This document shows, one piece after another, positions 1 through 12,530 of a stretch of 64,000 nt of DNA (position 1 is its first letter; each line of letters starts with the position of its first letter). The translations under genes were made by a program, and so were the position numbers. The stretch comes from Zingiber officinale. Lineage: Eukaryota; Streptophyta; Magnoliopsida; Zingiberales; Zingiberaceae. Under the pieces are notes generated by a model that saw nothing but the letters and a program-made list of their open reading frames with translations, was not told the origin of the DNA and searched no databases. The DNA is taken from positions 82,475,859 to 82,539,858 of the forward strand of contig NC_055999.1 of NCBI RefSeq assembly GCF_018446385.1, written 5' to 3'.

Positions 1-2
1 CG

Positions 3-1047
3 AAAGCAAATGGTTCTGGCTTGCAAGCATGCATCACACCAATTATAGTGCAACAAGTTGATCTGCAACAAGCACATTTGACTGTGCTAGAAAATATGGA
101 AGAAGTATCTCGCTATATAATGTAAGTGTGTTGTATTATTTATAATTCTGCACACATAAATGAGATTATCTAATGTCTCACTTAAATTTACATATTAATA
201 CTTCTACAGTGAACATAAAACTTTTTTGAAATCAATGTTTCCCAAAAAAGAGAAAGATGAAAGGTGGATACAAGATGCTCACAACAAGAGGTTTATTGAT
301 TGGTTTCGTGCAAAGGTGGGTATTAGATTCATCAAATTTTTAATATCATTTGTGCTAAACAACTTATATCTACTATTTTTAATCACCATATTCAAATTGA
401 ATACATGTTAGGTGGCTGCTGAAATTGACAGTTGCAATGGTGGAACAACATCGACATTAACATGGTTGTCCCATGGACCGCGTGCACAAATCATTAAGTA
501 TAATAGTTATGTGATAAATGGTAATTTATACCAAACAAAGGCGCGAGATGATGACAGAGTTTGCCAAAACAGTGGGGTCTCTTTAGTTGCCAACACTATG
601 CTTGTTTGTAGTGCTAAAGATAAGAATCCCTTGCTAGCTGATGTGTCTTTCTATGGAGTGATTGAAGAAATATGGGAATTAGACTATCATCAATTTCAAG
701 TTCCTCTTTTCAAATGTGAGTGGGTTGCAAATGACAAAGGAATAATCAACAATGATGAATGTGGCTTCACCTTAGTCAACTTGAACAAACGTGGACACAA
801 GAATGACGAATTTGTGCTTGCAAGTCAAGTCAACCAAGTCTTTTATATTGATGACCCATTAACAAAGGGGTGGTCAATTGTGCTTCCAGTTCCAAATAGA
901 TGTTATGAGGGAGATGCTGATGACAATTGGAGCAGTATTCCTGATTCTAGACCAATTGATGATGTTGATACTCATTGCATTCCTGCACATGAAAGATATA
1001 TTAGATCAGAAATTGAGGGTGTTTGGGTCACAAAAAAGAAAAAATGA
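3..1047 (+). CDS. CACTA TNP2-type transposase, C-terminal part (DUF4218 end plus DUF4216)
   Basis: Three exons are read as 3-121, 210-315 and 412-1047, joined across introns with GT...AG borders (122-209 and 316-411) that keep the frame. The first exons carry the usual end of DUF4218 (HNKRFIDWF). The third carries DUF4216, with an R-G-pattern start, VINGNLYQTK, a QNSGV motif and a Y/F-G-V-I-E-E-IW-ELDY stretch. It ends in a lysine run at TGA 1045-1047. The catalytic transposase core lies upstream of the window. No stop codons interrupt the visible part. In a complete element this protein cuts at the terminal inverted repeats in the nucleus. Confidence 0.85.
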
Positions 1048-1257
1048 TGTTTTAAATTTTTGTGTAATGTTTATGTTATGAACATAAAGGAATGTTTTAT
1101 GCACTTTAAAAAATTATGTTATGTAATTGCATGTTATGCTTATACTTGTGTTGCTATTTATTTATATTTTTGCTATTATGATTATATATGTCATGTTTTT
1201 GTTATTGTACCAATTTTAATAGCGGTTTCATTGATGTTCTTATGCAGACAATACTCG

Positions 1258-4200
1258 ATGGGTCGTAAAAAACAAGTAGTAGCAGTTGAGGAGATACATG
1301 GAGTAGTTGATGCTGAGCTACATGGTGTAGCTGATACAGAGGTACATGAAGGTACTGATAGAGAAGAACGTTCTGTCGATGTGCAGAAGAACAAACGAGG
1401 TCCTACATCAATGTGTAAACTTACTGCAGCTGCAAGATGGGGGAAAAAAGCGAAGATTGATTATGATGACATGGGCCGACCATTATACAATGCAAATGGA
1501 AAGGCATTGCAATCGTACATTGGCTGTGTTGCTAGAACCATGGTGCCAATCAACATAAAGTCTTGGCCTACTGTCCCAGAAAATATAAAACAAAAATTGT
1601 GGGAAGAGATTTCGGTAAGATTAATAAATACATACAATCTCAAATCAAGTTAGCTTTCAACTCTCTGCTGCCAATGTTTTATTTAATCCATTCTTGTCAT
1701 ATAGCTATCATTGTTTTATTTAATCAATTCTTGTCATATTAGTTGTATAATTATCCAGCTTGTATGTCTATTATTGTTTTATTTCTATTCAACTTCTCTA
1801 TTAATAGTATTAACTAATTTTTTGTGTTGCAGAATGTGTTCGAATTAACACCACAAAGTGAGACTGCTGTGATGAATTCAGCATCTCAAAAGTGGCGAGA
1901 TTTTAAAAATAAACTCACTAGCAGATTTGTTTGGCCAAATAAAGACAATCCTGAAAAATTGAGTTCTCCACCTAGCCAATATCAAATCCCAAAAGCAGTT
2001 TGAAAAGCATTTGTAGATGAGAGACTTCATTCATCATGGGAGGTACACACTCATATGGTGTTAGCTGAAAATCTTTAAAATATCTCATTTGCAAATTTTG
2101 ATTATAAAATTTATTGTCTTTTAAAGTATGGTGTTATTTGTACTTTTACATTTGCAATTTCCTACATTTAGACGTTGAATTTCCTACATAGGGTTTAGTG
2201 TATAACATATTTTATATACACTTAAAATCTGTGTAGGAGGAATTGCAACCACCCAGCCACGTGGGGGGATTGAAAAGAATTACTCAAGCACTTTTGACCA
2301 CCAAACCAAAAGAATAATTCTTGTCTGATACAAATTGAAGCCTTGCTACTTTGTCTTAAATGCATCATTCATATATAGATTCCGTAACATCAATGCACAA
2401 ATCACGTTTAATTGTTTGCAGGTTTATTGGGTAGACTTCATTGGGTAGAGCAATTTATATATAGTTAGGATTATGGTTGCAGGTTTAATTGTTTGCAGTT
2501 TATATATAGTTAGGATTATGGTTTCGTAACATCATTCATATTTTGCAGTTTAATTGTTTACAGTATAATTGTTTGCTTATACACTTATAATTGTTTGCAT
2601 GTCTGCTATATATAATGCATACTAATGCATACGGGTGTTTATGAATGTATCTTCTATGTAGGCTATTCATGAAAAGCAAAAAGAACGAACCATGCATTAT
2701 AAATATCATCACAGATTGTCTCGCAAAGGTTACATCGGCTTAGAGGCTGAATTGATGAGCTATCATGCAATTATACTTATCATTTTCAAGCAAGTATTTA
2801 ATATTATGTAGCTGATCATTTTTGGAATTGTAGAGGGAAAAAAAAATAATTGCTGAAAATGAGGAAGTTGATAGATCGATGCTTTGGCGTAAAGCCCGTG
2901 AGGATAAATCTGGCAACATAACAAATATGGAGATAGCAGAAGTCGTTGCAAAAATTGTAATTATTTTTTTTATCTACTTTTCATATTGCTTAGCTAAATA
3001 TTATTGGAATTTTTGGATTGATTTGTTACATCTCATATTGTAGGATGACTTAATGGAAAAGAAAGTCAAAGGAGAGTTCAAATCTTCTGGGATGAATGAT
3101 GTGTTAACTACTGCTTTAGGAAATCAAGAACACTATGGATGGGTTAGAGGAGTGGGAGGATGTGTAAAACCCCAACTCTACTTTAAAACTGCAAGAAAGA
3201 GTAGAGAATCAGTCCCAAAGGATTTGATCGATAATTTCAAAGAACAATCGGAGGAGAATAAGAGCTTGAAGGCTGAAATAGAGAAATTGAAGGCTCAACT
3301 TGCTCAGGTCATTGATAATCGACTTGTGAGGTTGTTATATCGAACAAGTCCTCAAACATGAACGACCCAAAATGGAGAGATGATGTCGAGATTTATGAAT
3401 GTGGCACTTCAAGCTTTGAGGTTTTATATTTCTCAATTTTATGTCAAATTATTTTTCTTTCAAATTAAGGTATTTATATACAATTTATTCTTTTTTGTTA
3501 AAGGGAAAAAAATGTAACCTGGCTGTGAAGCAACGTGAAAATGTGGTGGCGTACGACACAATACTATCAGAAGGAGGCCCAAATATACTGATTCATCATG
3601 TTCCACTTGGAGAAGGGAATTTCAAGGTATCTATTGATGTTGTTTTAGATGAAGGAGCAAAGCTTCCAATTCCAATTCCGTCTGGACCAACAATCATCAA
3701 TGATGCTATTGGAACAATTGTTGCTTGGCCTAAAGAGTTGGTAATTTTACCAACAAAGAAGGTACTTTCAATTTATCTTGAAAAGTTGTATTTGAAAAAG
3801 CCTCAATCATTTGAATACTCATATGAATATTTTAACATATTGCAGAAGAATGTACAACTTCAATCATTTGCTCCTTCGGATGTTCATGGTGATCAAGACA
3901 AGTACAAGGAAATTGAGAAAACTTTACCGATGGCATGCAAGTATATCTACTCCTATGTTATTAGATTGATGCCTAAAGATGAGAGCATACACATAGAATT
4001 TGATGAAGCTATGTTTGGACGTCCTAAAAGTGTATGGTTGCTAAGAGAAGATATCTTACGCTTTATGGAGATGAAAGAGATAGGTGCCAGACACATTTTG
4101 GTTTACATGGGGTATGTTATGTGTTAAATACAATATTTGTTCACATGTTTTGCTTTGTTCACAATATTTGTTCACATGCTTTTGCTTTGGTTTACATGGG

Positions 4201-5122
4201 GTATATTTAGATTTTTCATTACTTTTCCATTACCTTGCAATTAATACCATGCAGTTACCTTTACAAATACATGAAGAAAGAAAATAGAGCTGAGTATGTG
4301 TCATTTGTGGATCCTGGTCACATATCTACATGCGGTGTGGGTGAAGAAGGTAGTAAATTATCACAACATATTGCTGCTCAGTTGGGAGCATCGAACAGAG
4401 ATAGCATATGCTTCATCCCATATAACACTGGGTAAGATTTTAATTATTTATTTTTTTCCTACTACATGCTAGTCAATGTTATATTTTTTTTGTGCAGGTA
4501 CCATTGGATCTTGACTATAATTAATGAAGATAAGAATATGATATATTTATTGGACTCTTTGAGTAACAGGAACCGAGATCATGCTTGGCAAACTATTGTG
4601 ACCAAGTAAGTCGTAACTTATGCTAATTTTGAATGCATTCAATTCATTATAGGTTGAAAAACTAATTTTCTATTTTTACAATGTAGTGGGGTCAAGATAT
4701 ACAATGCATCAAGGGGTATTTCAAAAGGACCAGGTTTTAAACAATTGACAGTATGTATTGTGACTATGTATTTAGACATCAATTAATAATTCTTATTATT
4801 TGGATTGTGACTTCTTGCATGACATTTTCAATTTCATTAGGGTAATCTTAAACAAAATGGTGGTGTTGAATGTGGATATTGTGTGATGCGGTACATGAAA
4901 GAGATAGTCTTAGATGAATATCCACAATTGGAGAGAAAGGTGAATTTCTTTTTTATGAAATATTTTCTTTCTAAAATATTAAGTTATTTTTCATTGATCC
5001 TCAAATTTTTGTTAATGATTCAGTTTGCAGCATCAAAAAACAAACAGTATTTCAATCAATCTCAGTATGATGAAGTCAGAAGTGAATGAAGCGAATTTGT
5101 CTATTTCTATGTGGATGCCTAA
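1258..5122 (+). pseudogene. CACTA second gene: Transposase_24-like protein fused to an Ulp1-like protease
   Basis: Chosen start: ATG 1258 (MGRKKQVVAVEE). Exons by GT...AG borders include 1258-1614, 1833-2042, one from about 2663, one ending near 2957, one from about 3044, one from about 3510, then 4255-4431, 4498-4605, 4687-4750, 4841-4939 and 5024 onward. The N-terminal half shows KRGPTSMCKL, SYIGCVARTMVPI, NDVLTTALGNQEHYGWVRG and a coiled-coil-like lysine/glutamate stretch, as in plant Transposase_24 proteins. The C-terminal half is a C48 cysteine protease with His in YHWILT (4502-4504), Asp in LLDS (4553-4555), Gln in KQNGG (4853-4855) and Cys in ECGYC (4871-4873). Two TGA codons stand where tryptophan is expected: 2001-2003 and 5087-5089. 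Reading past the second ends at TAA 5120-5122. All four protease residues survive. Confidence 0.8.
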
Positions 5123-5279
5123 GTGTAGGCTATGAGATAAAGTTTAGATTGTATTTAGAGATTTATGGATACAAAAGTTTTTGGATTATGTTTAAACATT
5201 TCTTTTATGAATACACTTTTGAATTGTATTTGACAGATATTTGTGATATATTTGTTCAATTTTGGTGATGAAAATTATT

Positions 5280-5908
5280 GTGTTATAGCAAAATATTACG
5301 ATATACACTTTTATTAATTAAATTTGTATTGTAGTAAAATATAGTCAAATACTTCGATACTATAAATAAAAATGATGAAGTAATACAATACATATGACTT
5401 CGGTATATTTAAATATTGTCGTAGTTAAAGAAACTATTTACTTTGTCACTGATTAAATTGTTGAAGTCGTTCGTATGTATTACTACGTTAACGTAAATTG
5501 TTGAAGTGTAGTAAAATATGCTTTCCTACTTCTATACTATGATGAAGTATTACAATAACAATTACTTCGATCAAGCTAAAATATGCGGAAGTAATATTAA
5601 CTATTTACTACACCATAATATAAACAATTGTGAAGTCATAACTTCTTTAAACTTCGTTAGATAATGTTACCTCTACAGTAATATATCATCAACTACTTCG
5701 GTAATTTTACTGGTCTTGATGAAGTAATAACGGTTTTTTACTTCGAAACCGGTCCGATTTTGAACCGGTTTTGAACCGGTGATAGACTTCAGTAATCATG
5801 TGCCGAAGTAAAAAAATAACCCTTTTACTTCACGTGCGTCTACTTCGGTAAATATCTCCCTATTACTTCGGATAATATCCGAAGTCTATCATTGATTTTC
5901 ACATAGTG
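5280..5908. repeat. CACTA subterminal repeat field
   Basis: About twenty copies of a short motif resembling TACTTCGG, or its complement CCGAAGTA, lie in both orientations over roughly 630 bp up to the element end (examples near 5349, 5398, 5575, 5692, 5740, 5802, 5850 and 5867). Known: subterminal repeats of En/Spm-type elements bind the element's TNPA-like protein and are needed for excision. That these copies are the binding sites of the protein encoded just upstream is inference. Confidence 0.8.
5881..5908 (-). repeat. CACTA 3' terminal inverted repeat
   Basis: Read on the minus strand the sequence starts CACTATGTGAAAATC and continues into the subterminal motif. The CACTA start defines the right boundary of the element at base 5908. 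The matching left repeat is outside the window. Confidence 0.85.
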
Positions 5909-6640
5909 TGTACTGACATGGGGAAAGACTGAATTAGCCGTATACCGTTGTCGGTTTGGTCAATCTATAGAGGATCGATGTATCCTATTCCATGGGTACG
6001 TTAATTTTAGACTGTATGTACCTAGTTGGATAACATAGAAGGTAGCATAGGGAATATCAGGTTGATTGGGTTAAATATGCTTATTATGTATATCCATGTG
6101 GTGTGTACATATGATTATTGTGGGTGTCTAGTAGATTATACCCGAGTGGTCTGATTATTTTTTTGGAGGTATCTTATCGACTTAATCTGAGTTGTGATAT
6201 GTGTAGATGTGTTCGGTGTAATATTTGAGGTATCTTGTTCATCATATTTGTTCTGTGTGTACACTCGTGTCGATTATGATTTGTTGGAAGTATTACGTTG
6301 ATTATACTCTTGGCATAGGTGTATATATGTCATGTGAGTGTTGTTTAAGGTGTATTGTCGATTATACCTATGTGGATATATACACACGGGCTCGTATGCA
6401 TTGTTGGAAGTATCACGATGATTTATACCTATGTTGAATGTAGAATGTTAAATGTCTACATTATGTCATTTGTTGTATTACCCTGTCAACTAATTCTCCT
6501 ATTAGTGGGTGACCGACCCACTAGGATGATGATAGAGTTGACTATGGATTTGATTTGCTTACTGGGTTGTTAAACCCTAGGCTACCCACAATGATATGTG
6601 GTAGAGAGATCTCGTGCAGTCTCTAGTTGGATAGTTAGGT
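5909..6640. other. Unassigned stretch between the CACTA end and the palindromic repeat
   Basis: No coding frame with recognisable domains was seen. The sequence is loosely self-similar: phrases resembling gtattacgttgattatac recur around 6165, 6285, 6350 and 6410, suggesting a decayed tandem array or LTR-like DNA. It could be further internal sequence of Gypsy-1, into which the CACTA element may have jumped, but no alignment anchor was found. Confidence 0.4.
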
Positions 6641-6664
6641 GCCTTGGGCACTTATGGATTGTTG

Positions 6665-6850
6665 TGGTGGAGCGTTGCTCCCACATGTTATGGATCGTTT
6701 GTGGTGGAGCGTTGCTCCCACATATTGCGGATTGCGTGTAGCGGAGCATTGCTCCCATATTTATTGCAGATACATATTTTGGATTATTTGTGGTGGAGCG
6801 TTGCTCCCACATATGTGGTATTTCGTGTGATGGAGCGTTGCTCTCATACT
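6665..6850. repeat. Five-copy tandem repeat with a small palindrome
   Basis: Five units of roughly 30-55 bp each carry GGAGCGTTGCTCC or a close variant, at about 6669, 6706, 6742, 6796 and 6831. The core folds as GGAGC / GCTCC around a 3-nt loop and is usually flanked by GTGG and CAC, which extends the stem with one bulge. The stem is kept in copies 1-4; copy 5 has one mismatch. No protein is supported here. Confidence 0.7.
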
Positions 6851-6854
6851 GGAG

Positions 6855-9380
6855 GATCTAATCTTTGGTGATTTATATCGCTGGTGATCAGATTTCCTGA
6901 CTTATTGTCGGGGATCTTATGGTTAGGAATGTCTGTGATACGGACATTATGTGTCTTGGTTTTACCATTTAGGGTTACAGTGCCCTAGATGTTTTCATGG
7001 ACTCGATGATTTTTGGTATTCCTAGGATGTTGGATCGGTTTCCATTGTCTTTGTTGATAATGTTATGATCTATTTCAGATCCAAGGTGAGTCACGTACAC
7101 CATCTTCACATAGCTCTAGAGATGTTTCGACGAGAACATCTATATGTGAAGATCAGTAGTGCGTATTTGGATTGTCTCATGTGAGATGTTTGGGACACAC
7201 GGTCACCAGTAGGAGTATACCGTGGTTCCACAGGAGATAGAGGTTGTTACCGTTTGGAGCAGCCGAAATCAGTGCAGGAGATCCGCAGTCCTTGGGACTA
7301 GCAGGATATTACAGACCTTTCATCGAGGGTTTCTCCCGCATAGCTATGTCACTGACACGCCTGACCAGGAAAGGCGTGAAGTCCACGTGGTCCGAGGATT
7401 TCAAGACCAGCTTTCAGGAGATGAAGCGGAGATTAGTGTCGACTCTAGTTTTGGTTTTACCTTCTGGAGAGGACGGATTCGTGCTCTATACCGATGCGTC
7501 TCTTCAGGGTTTGGGCGTTGTTCTGATGCAGCACGACGGGTTAGTCTCCTATGCTTTTCGACAGTTGAAGGAGCATGAGAAGAACTAACCAGTTCATGAT
7601 CTGGAGTTAGCCGCCATCGTCTTTGTTTTGAAGAGTTGGCGACATCATTTATACGGCATTACATTTGAGATTCTCACTGATCATAAAAGTCTCAATTATA
7701 TTTTCATCCAGAAGGAACTTAATCTCCGACAGAGGAGATGGATGGAGTTCCTGAAGGATTATGATTGTACCATTAGCTAACACCCGGGGAAAGCTAATCT
7801 GGTTGTCGATGCACTCAGAAGGAAGTCCGGAGGGACTTTGACTTGCCACCGGACTTCAATCACATACTTGATTCAGGGTTTCTCCGAGTTAGACTTTGAG
7901 GAGCAGGAACAGACAGAGCAGGGTATTCTTGTTACCATGGTTGCTCAGTCGTCGATCAGGATGAGGATCTGAGAGGCTCAGGCTGGTGATCAGCATTTAT
8001 AATGTATAGGCAGCCAGATAGCTTCCGGGCAGCAGACCGAGTTCACACGAGACGAGGAGGGTATTATATACTTCTAAGGCAGATTATGCGTACCTCAGTC
8101 TTACCCAGTTTTGTCGGAGCTACTTCAGGAGGCTCATCATTCTCGATTTACGATCCACCCAGGCGGAACCCACATGTATCGAGATTTGAGGCGTTCCTAC
8201 TGGTGGAACGGTATGAAGAAAGGCATCATGGAATTTGTAGCAAGATGTCTTGTCTGTCAGCAGGTGAAGTCCGAGCATCAGAGACCTGCCGGCTTACTTC
8301 AGCGGATTCCTGTTCCTGAGTGGAAATGGGAACATATTACTATGGACTTTGTGGTGGGTTGCCGAGGACACGATGAGGCCATGACGCGATTTGGGTAATC
8401 ATTGAACGATTAACCAAATCGACGCATCTCTAAGCGATCCGGAAGACTGATTCCCTGGATCGATTGGTAGATCTGTATTGCCGGGAGATCATCAGATTAC
8501 ATGGTGTCCCATTGAGTATCATTTCGGATAGAGACCCTCGTTTCACATCTCGATTTTGGCAGAGTATGTAGCAGGCCTTGTGCACTCAGCTCCGTTTCAG
8601 TACAACTTTCCATCCGCAGACAGATGGACAGTCAGAGCGGACCATAAAGACTCTAGAGGACTTGCTGAGGTCATGTGTATCAGATTTTGGAGGCAGTTGT
8701 AATGACCATTTGCCATTGGTAGAGTTCGCCTACAATAACAGCTTTAATTCGGCTATCCAGATGGCACTGTTTTAAGCGTTGTATGGTAGGCCTTGTCGGA
8801 CACCCACCCTCTGGGATGAGGTTGGGTAGGCCCAGTTGTTGGGACCTCATAGAGCTCAGCTTGAGGTAGAATTGGTCCGTACTATCAGACGGAGGATGTC
8901 AGAGGCTCAGGACCGCCAGAAGAGTTATGCAGATCGGAGACGCAGACCCCTGGAGTTCTTTTCAGGTGACCATGTTTTTCTGCGAGTTTCACCCACGAAA
9001 GGGGTGAAGAGATTTGGCCTCAGAGGTAAGCTAGCTCCGCGATGAATTGGCCTTTTCTAGATCCTAGAGAGGATTGGAGTAGTAGCTTATCGCCTGACGC
9101 TACCACCGGCTCTAGCAGGCGTGCATGACGTATTTCATGTATCTATGTTGAAGAGATACATAGCAGACCCAGCTCATGTGTTGTCTGATATACCAGTTTC
9201 CTTCAGCCTGACGCCACCTACGAGGAGGTTCCGGTACGGATTATGCACCGGAAAGAGCGTCAGTTGCGAAAACAAGACTATCCGGCTGGTTAAAGTCGGA
9301 TGGCAGCATCGTTCGTACAAGGAGGCTACTTAGGAGCTCGAGGAGACTATCCGAGCTCGATACCCCCATCTTTTCACTTG
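6855..9380 (+). pseudogene. Gypsy-1 pol relic (RT end, RNase H, integrase, chromodomain-like tail)
   Basis: Recognised by comparison with the better copy at 38749-41640. Order: eroded RT, where the active-site pair reads GAT AAT (Asp-Asn, about 7056-7061) instead of Asp-Asp; connection (ITRLTRKG-like, about 7340); RNase H with YTDAS (about 7485-7500); integrase zinc finger (HHCC, about 8117-8280); integrase core with TMDF (about 8340) and SDRDPRF (8524-8544); HPQTDGQSERTIKTLEDL (about 8611-8664); and KGVKRFGLRGKLAP (about 8998-9040). A chromodomain-like end lies near 9290-9378. More than ten stops and several small indels break the frame. Many stops are CGA-to-TGA, CAG-to-TAG or TGG-to-TAG. 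Confidence 0.85.
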
Positions 9381-9477
9381 AGGTATGTGATTAATTTACC
9401 GTTCAGCATTTATACTTTTACCTGTTGTTAGTATGTGCTGATGGTAGATAACGAAATTTGGAGACCAAATTTTTATT

Positions 9478-9489
9478 AGTGGGGGAGAA
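9478..9489 (+). other. Gypsy-1 polypurine tract
   Basis: The purine run AGTGGGGGAGAA sits directly before the 3' LTR start TGTAAAATACC. The same arrangement is seen in Gypsy-2 at 41736-41747. It primes plus-strand DNA synthesis in LTR elements. Confidence 0.8.
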
Positions 9490-12294
9490 TGTAAAATACC
9501 GAAAAATGGCGAATAATGATAAGGGAATTTTCCGAAATTTTTAGAAATTTTCTGGAATTTTTCGGAGATCGTATGGACGAGTTTATGGGGACAAAAATTG
9601 GGCACCAGGAAAGCCTGTTTAGGTTACCCCATTTAAATGAGGAAATGTTTGATTTTCCTTTTTAATTTTCTTTCTTTTTCCTTATTTCTTCTCCATCGCC
9701 GTTTCTTCCCCAAACCCCCACCTCCTCTCCCAATTTCCCCCGACGCCATGCCCTAACCGCCCTTCCCAATCGGCGCCGCAACACCGCCTTCTCCCTCGTG
9801 TACAAGGTGATCGGCTAAGGAGTCTGAGCCTCTGCTGATTCTCCACTCTTTGTGCTCGTGTCCTAGCCAGCCCCGGCCACCACAACCGACGCCGACTGGC
9901 TTTAGTCCCCACGGCTAACACCAGTCACCGCTGCCGTCGCCGTTCATCCTCGCGAGCAGCCGACGTAAAAGGGGGGGGGGGTTCTTCACAGCCGGCCCTG
10001 TCCGTGCCCTAGCGCTGACACAAATCCAACACACTTCTCTTGAGTATGCCCTAGTGTGGAATCCAAGCCCTAGTTCTTCCTCTTGCTGCCACTGCCGAGC
10101 GAGCTTGCTTCATCCCTCTATTTTCGTCAGTCTCCTCTGTGCTGGCCGCCAAACCTGCCCTTGCCTCTGCGCCACTCTTCCTTTCACGGGCTGATCTGTG
10201 GCCAAGCGAAAGAAGCCACCAATCTAGCTTCAAGACCAGCGCTGGATCTCAGCTTCGGTCTGGTGTGAAGTTGCCGGCAGTTAGTATGGTGATCAGACCA
10301 CAAGGTGAGCCTTAATTTGGTCTTGCATGGTTGAGGATGTACTCACTGTGAATTTGACATTTAGTTTGTTCTAGGTGCTGATGTGGAAGGGTTAACCTGT
10401 TAGGCAACGGATCCACCTCGCTTCGGTTAGGATTATTGGCAGCAACTTCACCTAGGACTAACTACTGTGCTCTAACAGCGGATTTTCTCCGGCTGTGAAT
10501 TGAGGTATGGAATTTGGGTTTAAGTTGTTGTGATAGATTATGTTTATTTCAAGTCCTAATTTGAATGGATTAGTTAAGAAATGATTGAGGAGTTAGACGA
10601 TCCAATTAGGGTTTATAATTGGATCTGGATTTATGTTAACTTTTCGAGGATTTGATTTGTTTTAGCTAATTTGTTTATATGTAATTAGCTAAATCTGGAT
10701 ACCATGTATTATAGGACTCTGATTCGAGAAGAGCATCTCAACGTTGGATTTGATTGGATTGGACTTGCTATTTAAGGTGGGTACCTTGACTTATCTTTGA
10801 TAATGTCATGTTGATATCTTTAGTAGGTTATAACCTTTAGTAATGATTATGCTCGTCTTTGCTTCGGTTGGTCACTACCCGATACCTCTTACATGCTTGT
10901 TTCGTTTATTTGTTATGCATATCATGATAGTATTTACCTGATTATATATGTCTATAGAGGTAGTGACACAACCATGTTATTTATTATGTTCAGGACTTAG
11001 GGTTTTTTATACCTTATCTGATCTGTGTACCTTTGATTTTGTTCATTATCCTATAGTACACATTTTATATTCATATATGGATATTGCTATGTTGTTCAGG
11101 ATATTGTCATGCTTAGTGTCATACACCATTCGCATGATTGCATGCTGCGCAATAGTCTGCTCCATTATTGTTGAGCACATCGCCAGTTTCATCACTGTCG
11201 GTGCTCCGTTGGTCCGCTCATGGGTAGCGTGACGCAGCATGGTAGCATGTCAGTTTGCTCGGTGGTGCTCCGTTGGGACGCTCATGGGTAGTGTACTGCA
11301 GCGTGGTAGCATGTCGGGATCCCTCCCCGTCATCGTGTGCCAGGAGATGAGAGCATTGTGCTCCCCCACTTATGATTTGGGGTAGGAGGATAGGTGTACT
11401 CCGACAGCATCCCGTCCACTCGGTCACTCATCAGGAGCAGTGACGACAGAGTGCACGGTTGTCACAGCCCTACCCACTCGGTCTCACCATTGTGTGCGAG
11501 ATGGATGACTGGAGTCAGGGGTGACCATGTCATTGGCATCATATGCATTGATGCATTTACTGATTGTGTTTGTTGCAATTATATGCTGCATTTGGATGCA
11601 TGCATTTGTTTGACATGGATACAGGATTTATGATACTCTCGGTCTGATGACCTGACTATTCTGATAGGAGGCCCTGGTGAGTACAGTTCTCTCTAGCCCT
11701 TTTTTATTGTGCATTCCAGCTTTTGTCCAGGAGACTGTACTCCATAGTTATTACTGTCTATTATAGCTTACTATACATGTCAACTGGTATCTGTTGAGTT
11801 GTTGAACTCACCCCCGTGGACACTATCTTTTCAGGTACCAGGTTGTTTATGGAGTTGCTTGGAGTATCCTACCTGCCGGTCCCCACGTCACATTAGAAGA
11901 CTAGTCTCCGTATTTTTGTTTATTTTTATCTTGGTATATAATATGTGTGTATTTGGTTTTATGTTCCGGTTTTGTTTTTGGAGTGTTGTTTTGTTGTGTG
12001 GTGTAAGTCTAGCCGGCTAGCAGTCTTGTATTTTGGTTTGTATTTGGTTTTCTACGGTATTCCGCTGTGTTTGGTTTGGTATAGCCAAGTGGGTTGTTAG
12101 ATCTACAATATAACTACGTGGTTGTGTTTTTGTTGTATCAGCCGAGTAGGCTGCATATAAACTGCGTGGTTGTGTATGTTCCAGCCGCCTGTGGCTGATG
12201 TATACTGTGTCTGTAGAAATGCTTCAGATTATCACCCGTACAGTGGAGGTGCTGTCGAAATTTCTTCGGATAGGGACTTCCCCGGGGCATGACA
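9490..12294 (+). repeat. Gypsy-1 3' LTR
   Basis: Starts TGTAAAATACC after the polypurine tract and ends CGGGGCATGACA, matching the ends of both Gypsy-2 LTRs. Length 2805 bp. Short open frames inside it are not supported as genes. The middle holds a GC-rich part (about 9700-10260), then blocks shared with the Gypsy-2 LTR around a GCTCATGGGTAG motif (about 11217-11290) and a CCACTCGGTCAC motif (about 11415). Confidence 0.85.
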
Positions 12295-12297
12295 AGG

Positions 12298-12530
12298 GGG
12301 TTTATAGGAACCTATATGAACTGGTTTCAGCTCATTCCAAGCTCTCTAGGTATCTCAACCGACATTAGAAAGTTTATATTTTTTAAAAAAAATTACAATC
12401 TGCAATGAATTTTGAGATTTATTGTAGATTTGATAGTTTTTTTATATATAAATTTAAACTTTCTAAGTTCGGTTGAGATATCTAGAGACGAATGAGATGA
12501 AACAAGTTCATATGGGTTCCTATAAATCCT
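12298..12530. mobile_element. Foldback MITE copy A
   Basis: The left arm (12298 to about 12379, beginning GGGTTTATAGGAACC) is the near reverse complement of the right arm (about 12457-12530, ending GGGTTCCTATAAATCC). A short AT-rich centre separates them. Arms are about 75 bp. It encodes nothing. It starts four bases after the Gypsy-1 LTR end, so the Gypsy element may have inserted beside or into it. Confidence 0.75.

Larger units (their letters stand above)
1..5908 (+). mobile_element. CACTA (En/Spm) DNA transposon, left part outside window
   Basis: Seen: a plus-strand transposase C-terminus, a second spliced gene with Transposase_24-like and Ulp1-like domains, and a field of subterminal repeats. 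It ends in a sequence whose reverse complement begins CACTATGTGAAAA, the hallmark terminus of the CACTA superfamily. Known: these elements encode a TNP2-type transposase and a second protein (TNPA-like or protease-fused), and make 3-bp target duplications. The left end lies before base 1, so the duplication (TGT at 5909-5911 on the right) cannot be tested. Both preserved genes run in the same direction. The second gene has premature stops, so this copy is probably not autonomous. Confidence 0.9.
6855..12294 (+). mobile_element. Gypsy-1: decayed Ty3/Gypsy (Tekay-like) element, 3' part
   Basis: Contains the C-terminal half of reverse transcriptase, RNase H, integrase, a chromodomain-like tail, a polypurine tract (9478-9489) and a complete 3' LTR (9490-12294). 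It aligns by eye with Gypsy-2 (31357-44535) over pol, and its LTR length (2805 bp) is close to the 2788 bp of that element, so they are probably the same or sister families. No gag, primer binding site or 5' LTR was found to the left, where the CACTA element now lies. It may have been split by that insertion; this cannot be tested here. Confidence 0.85.
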
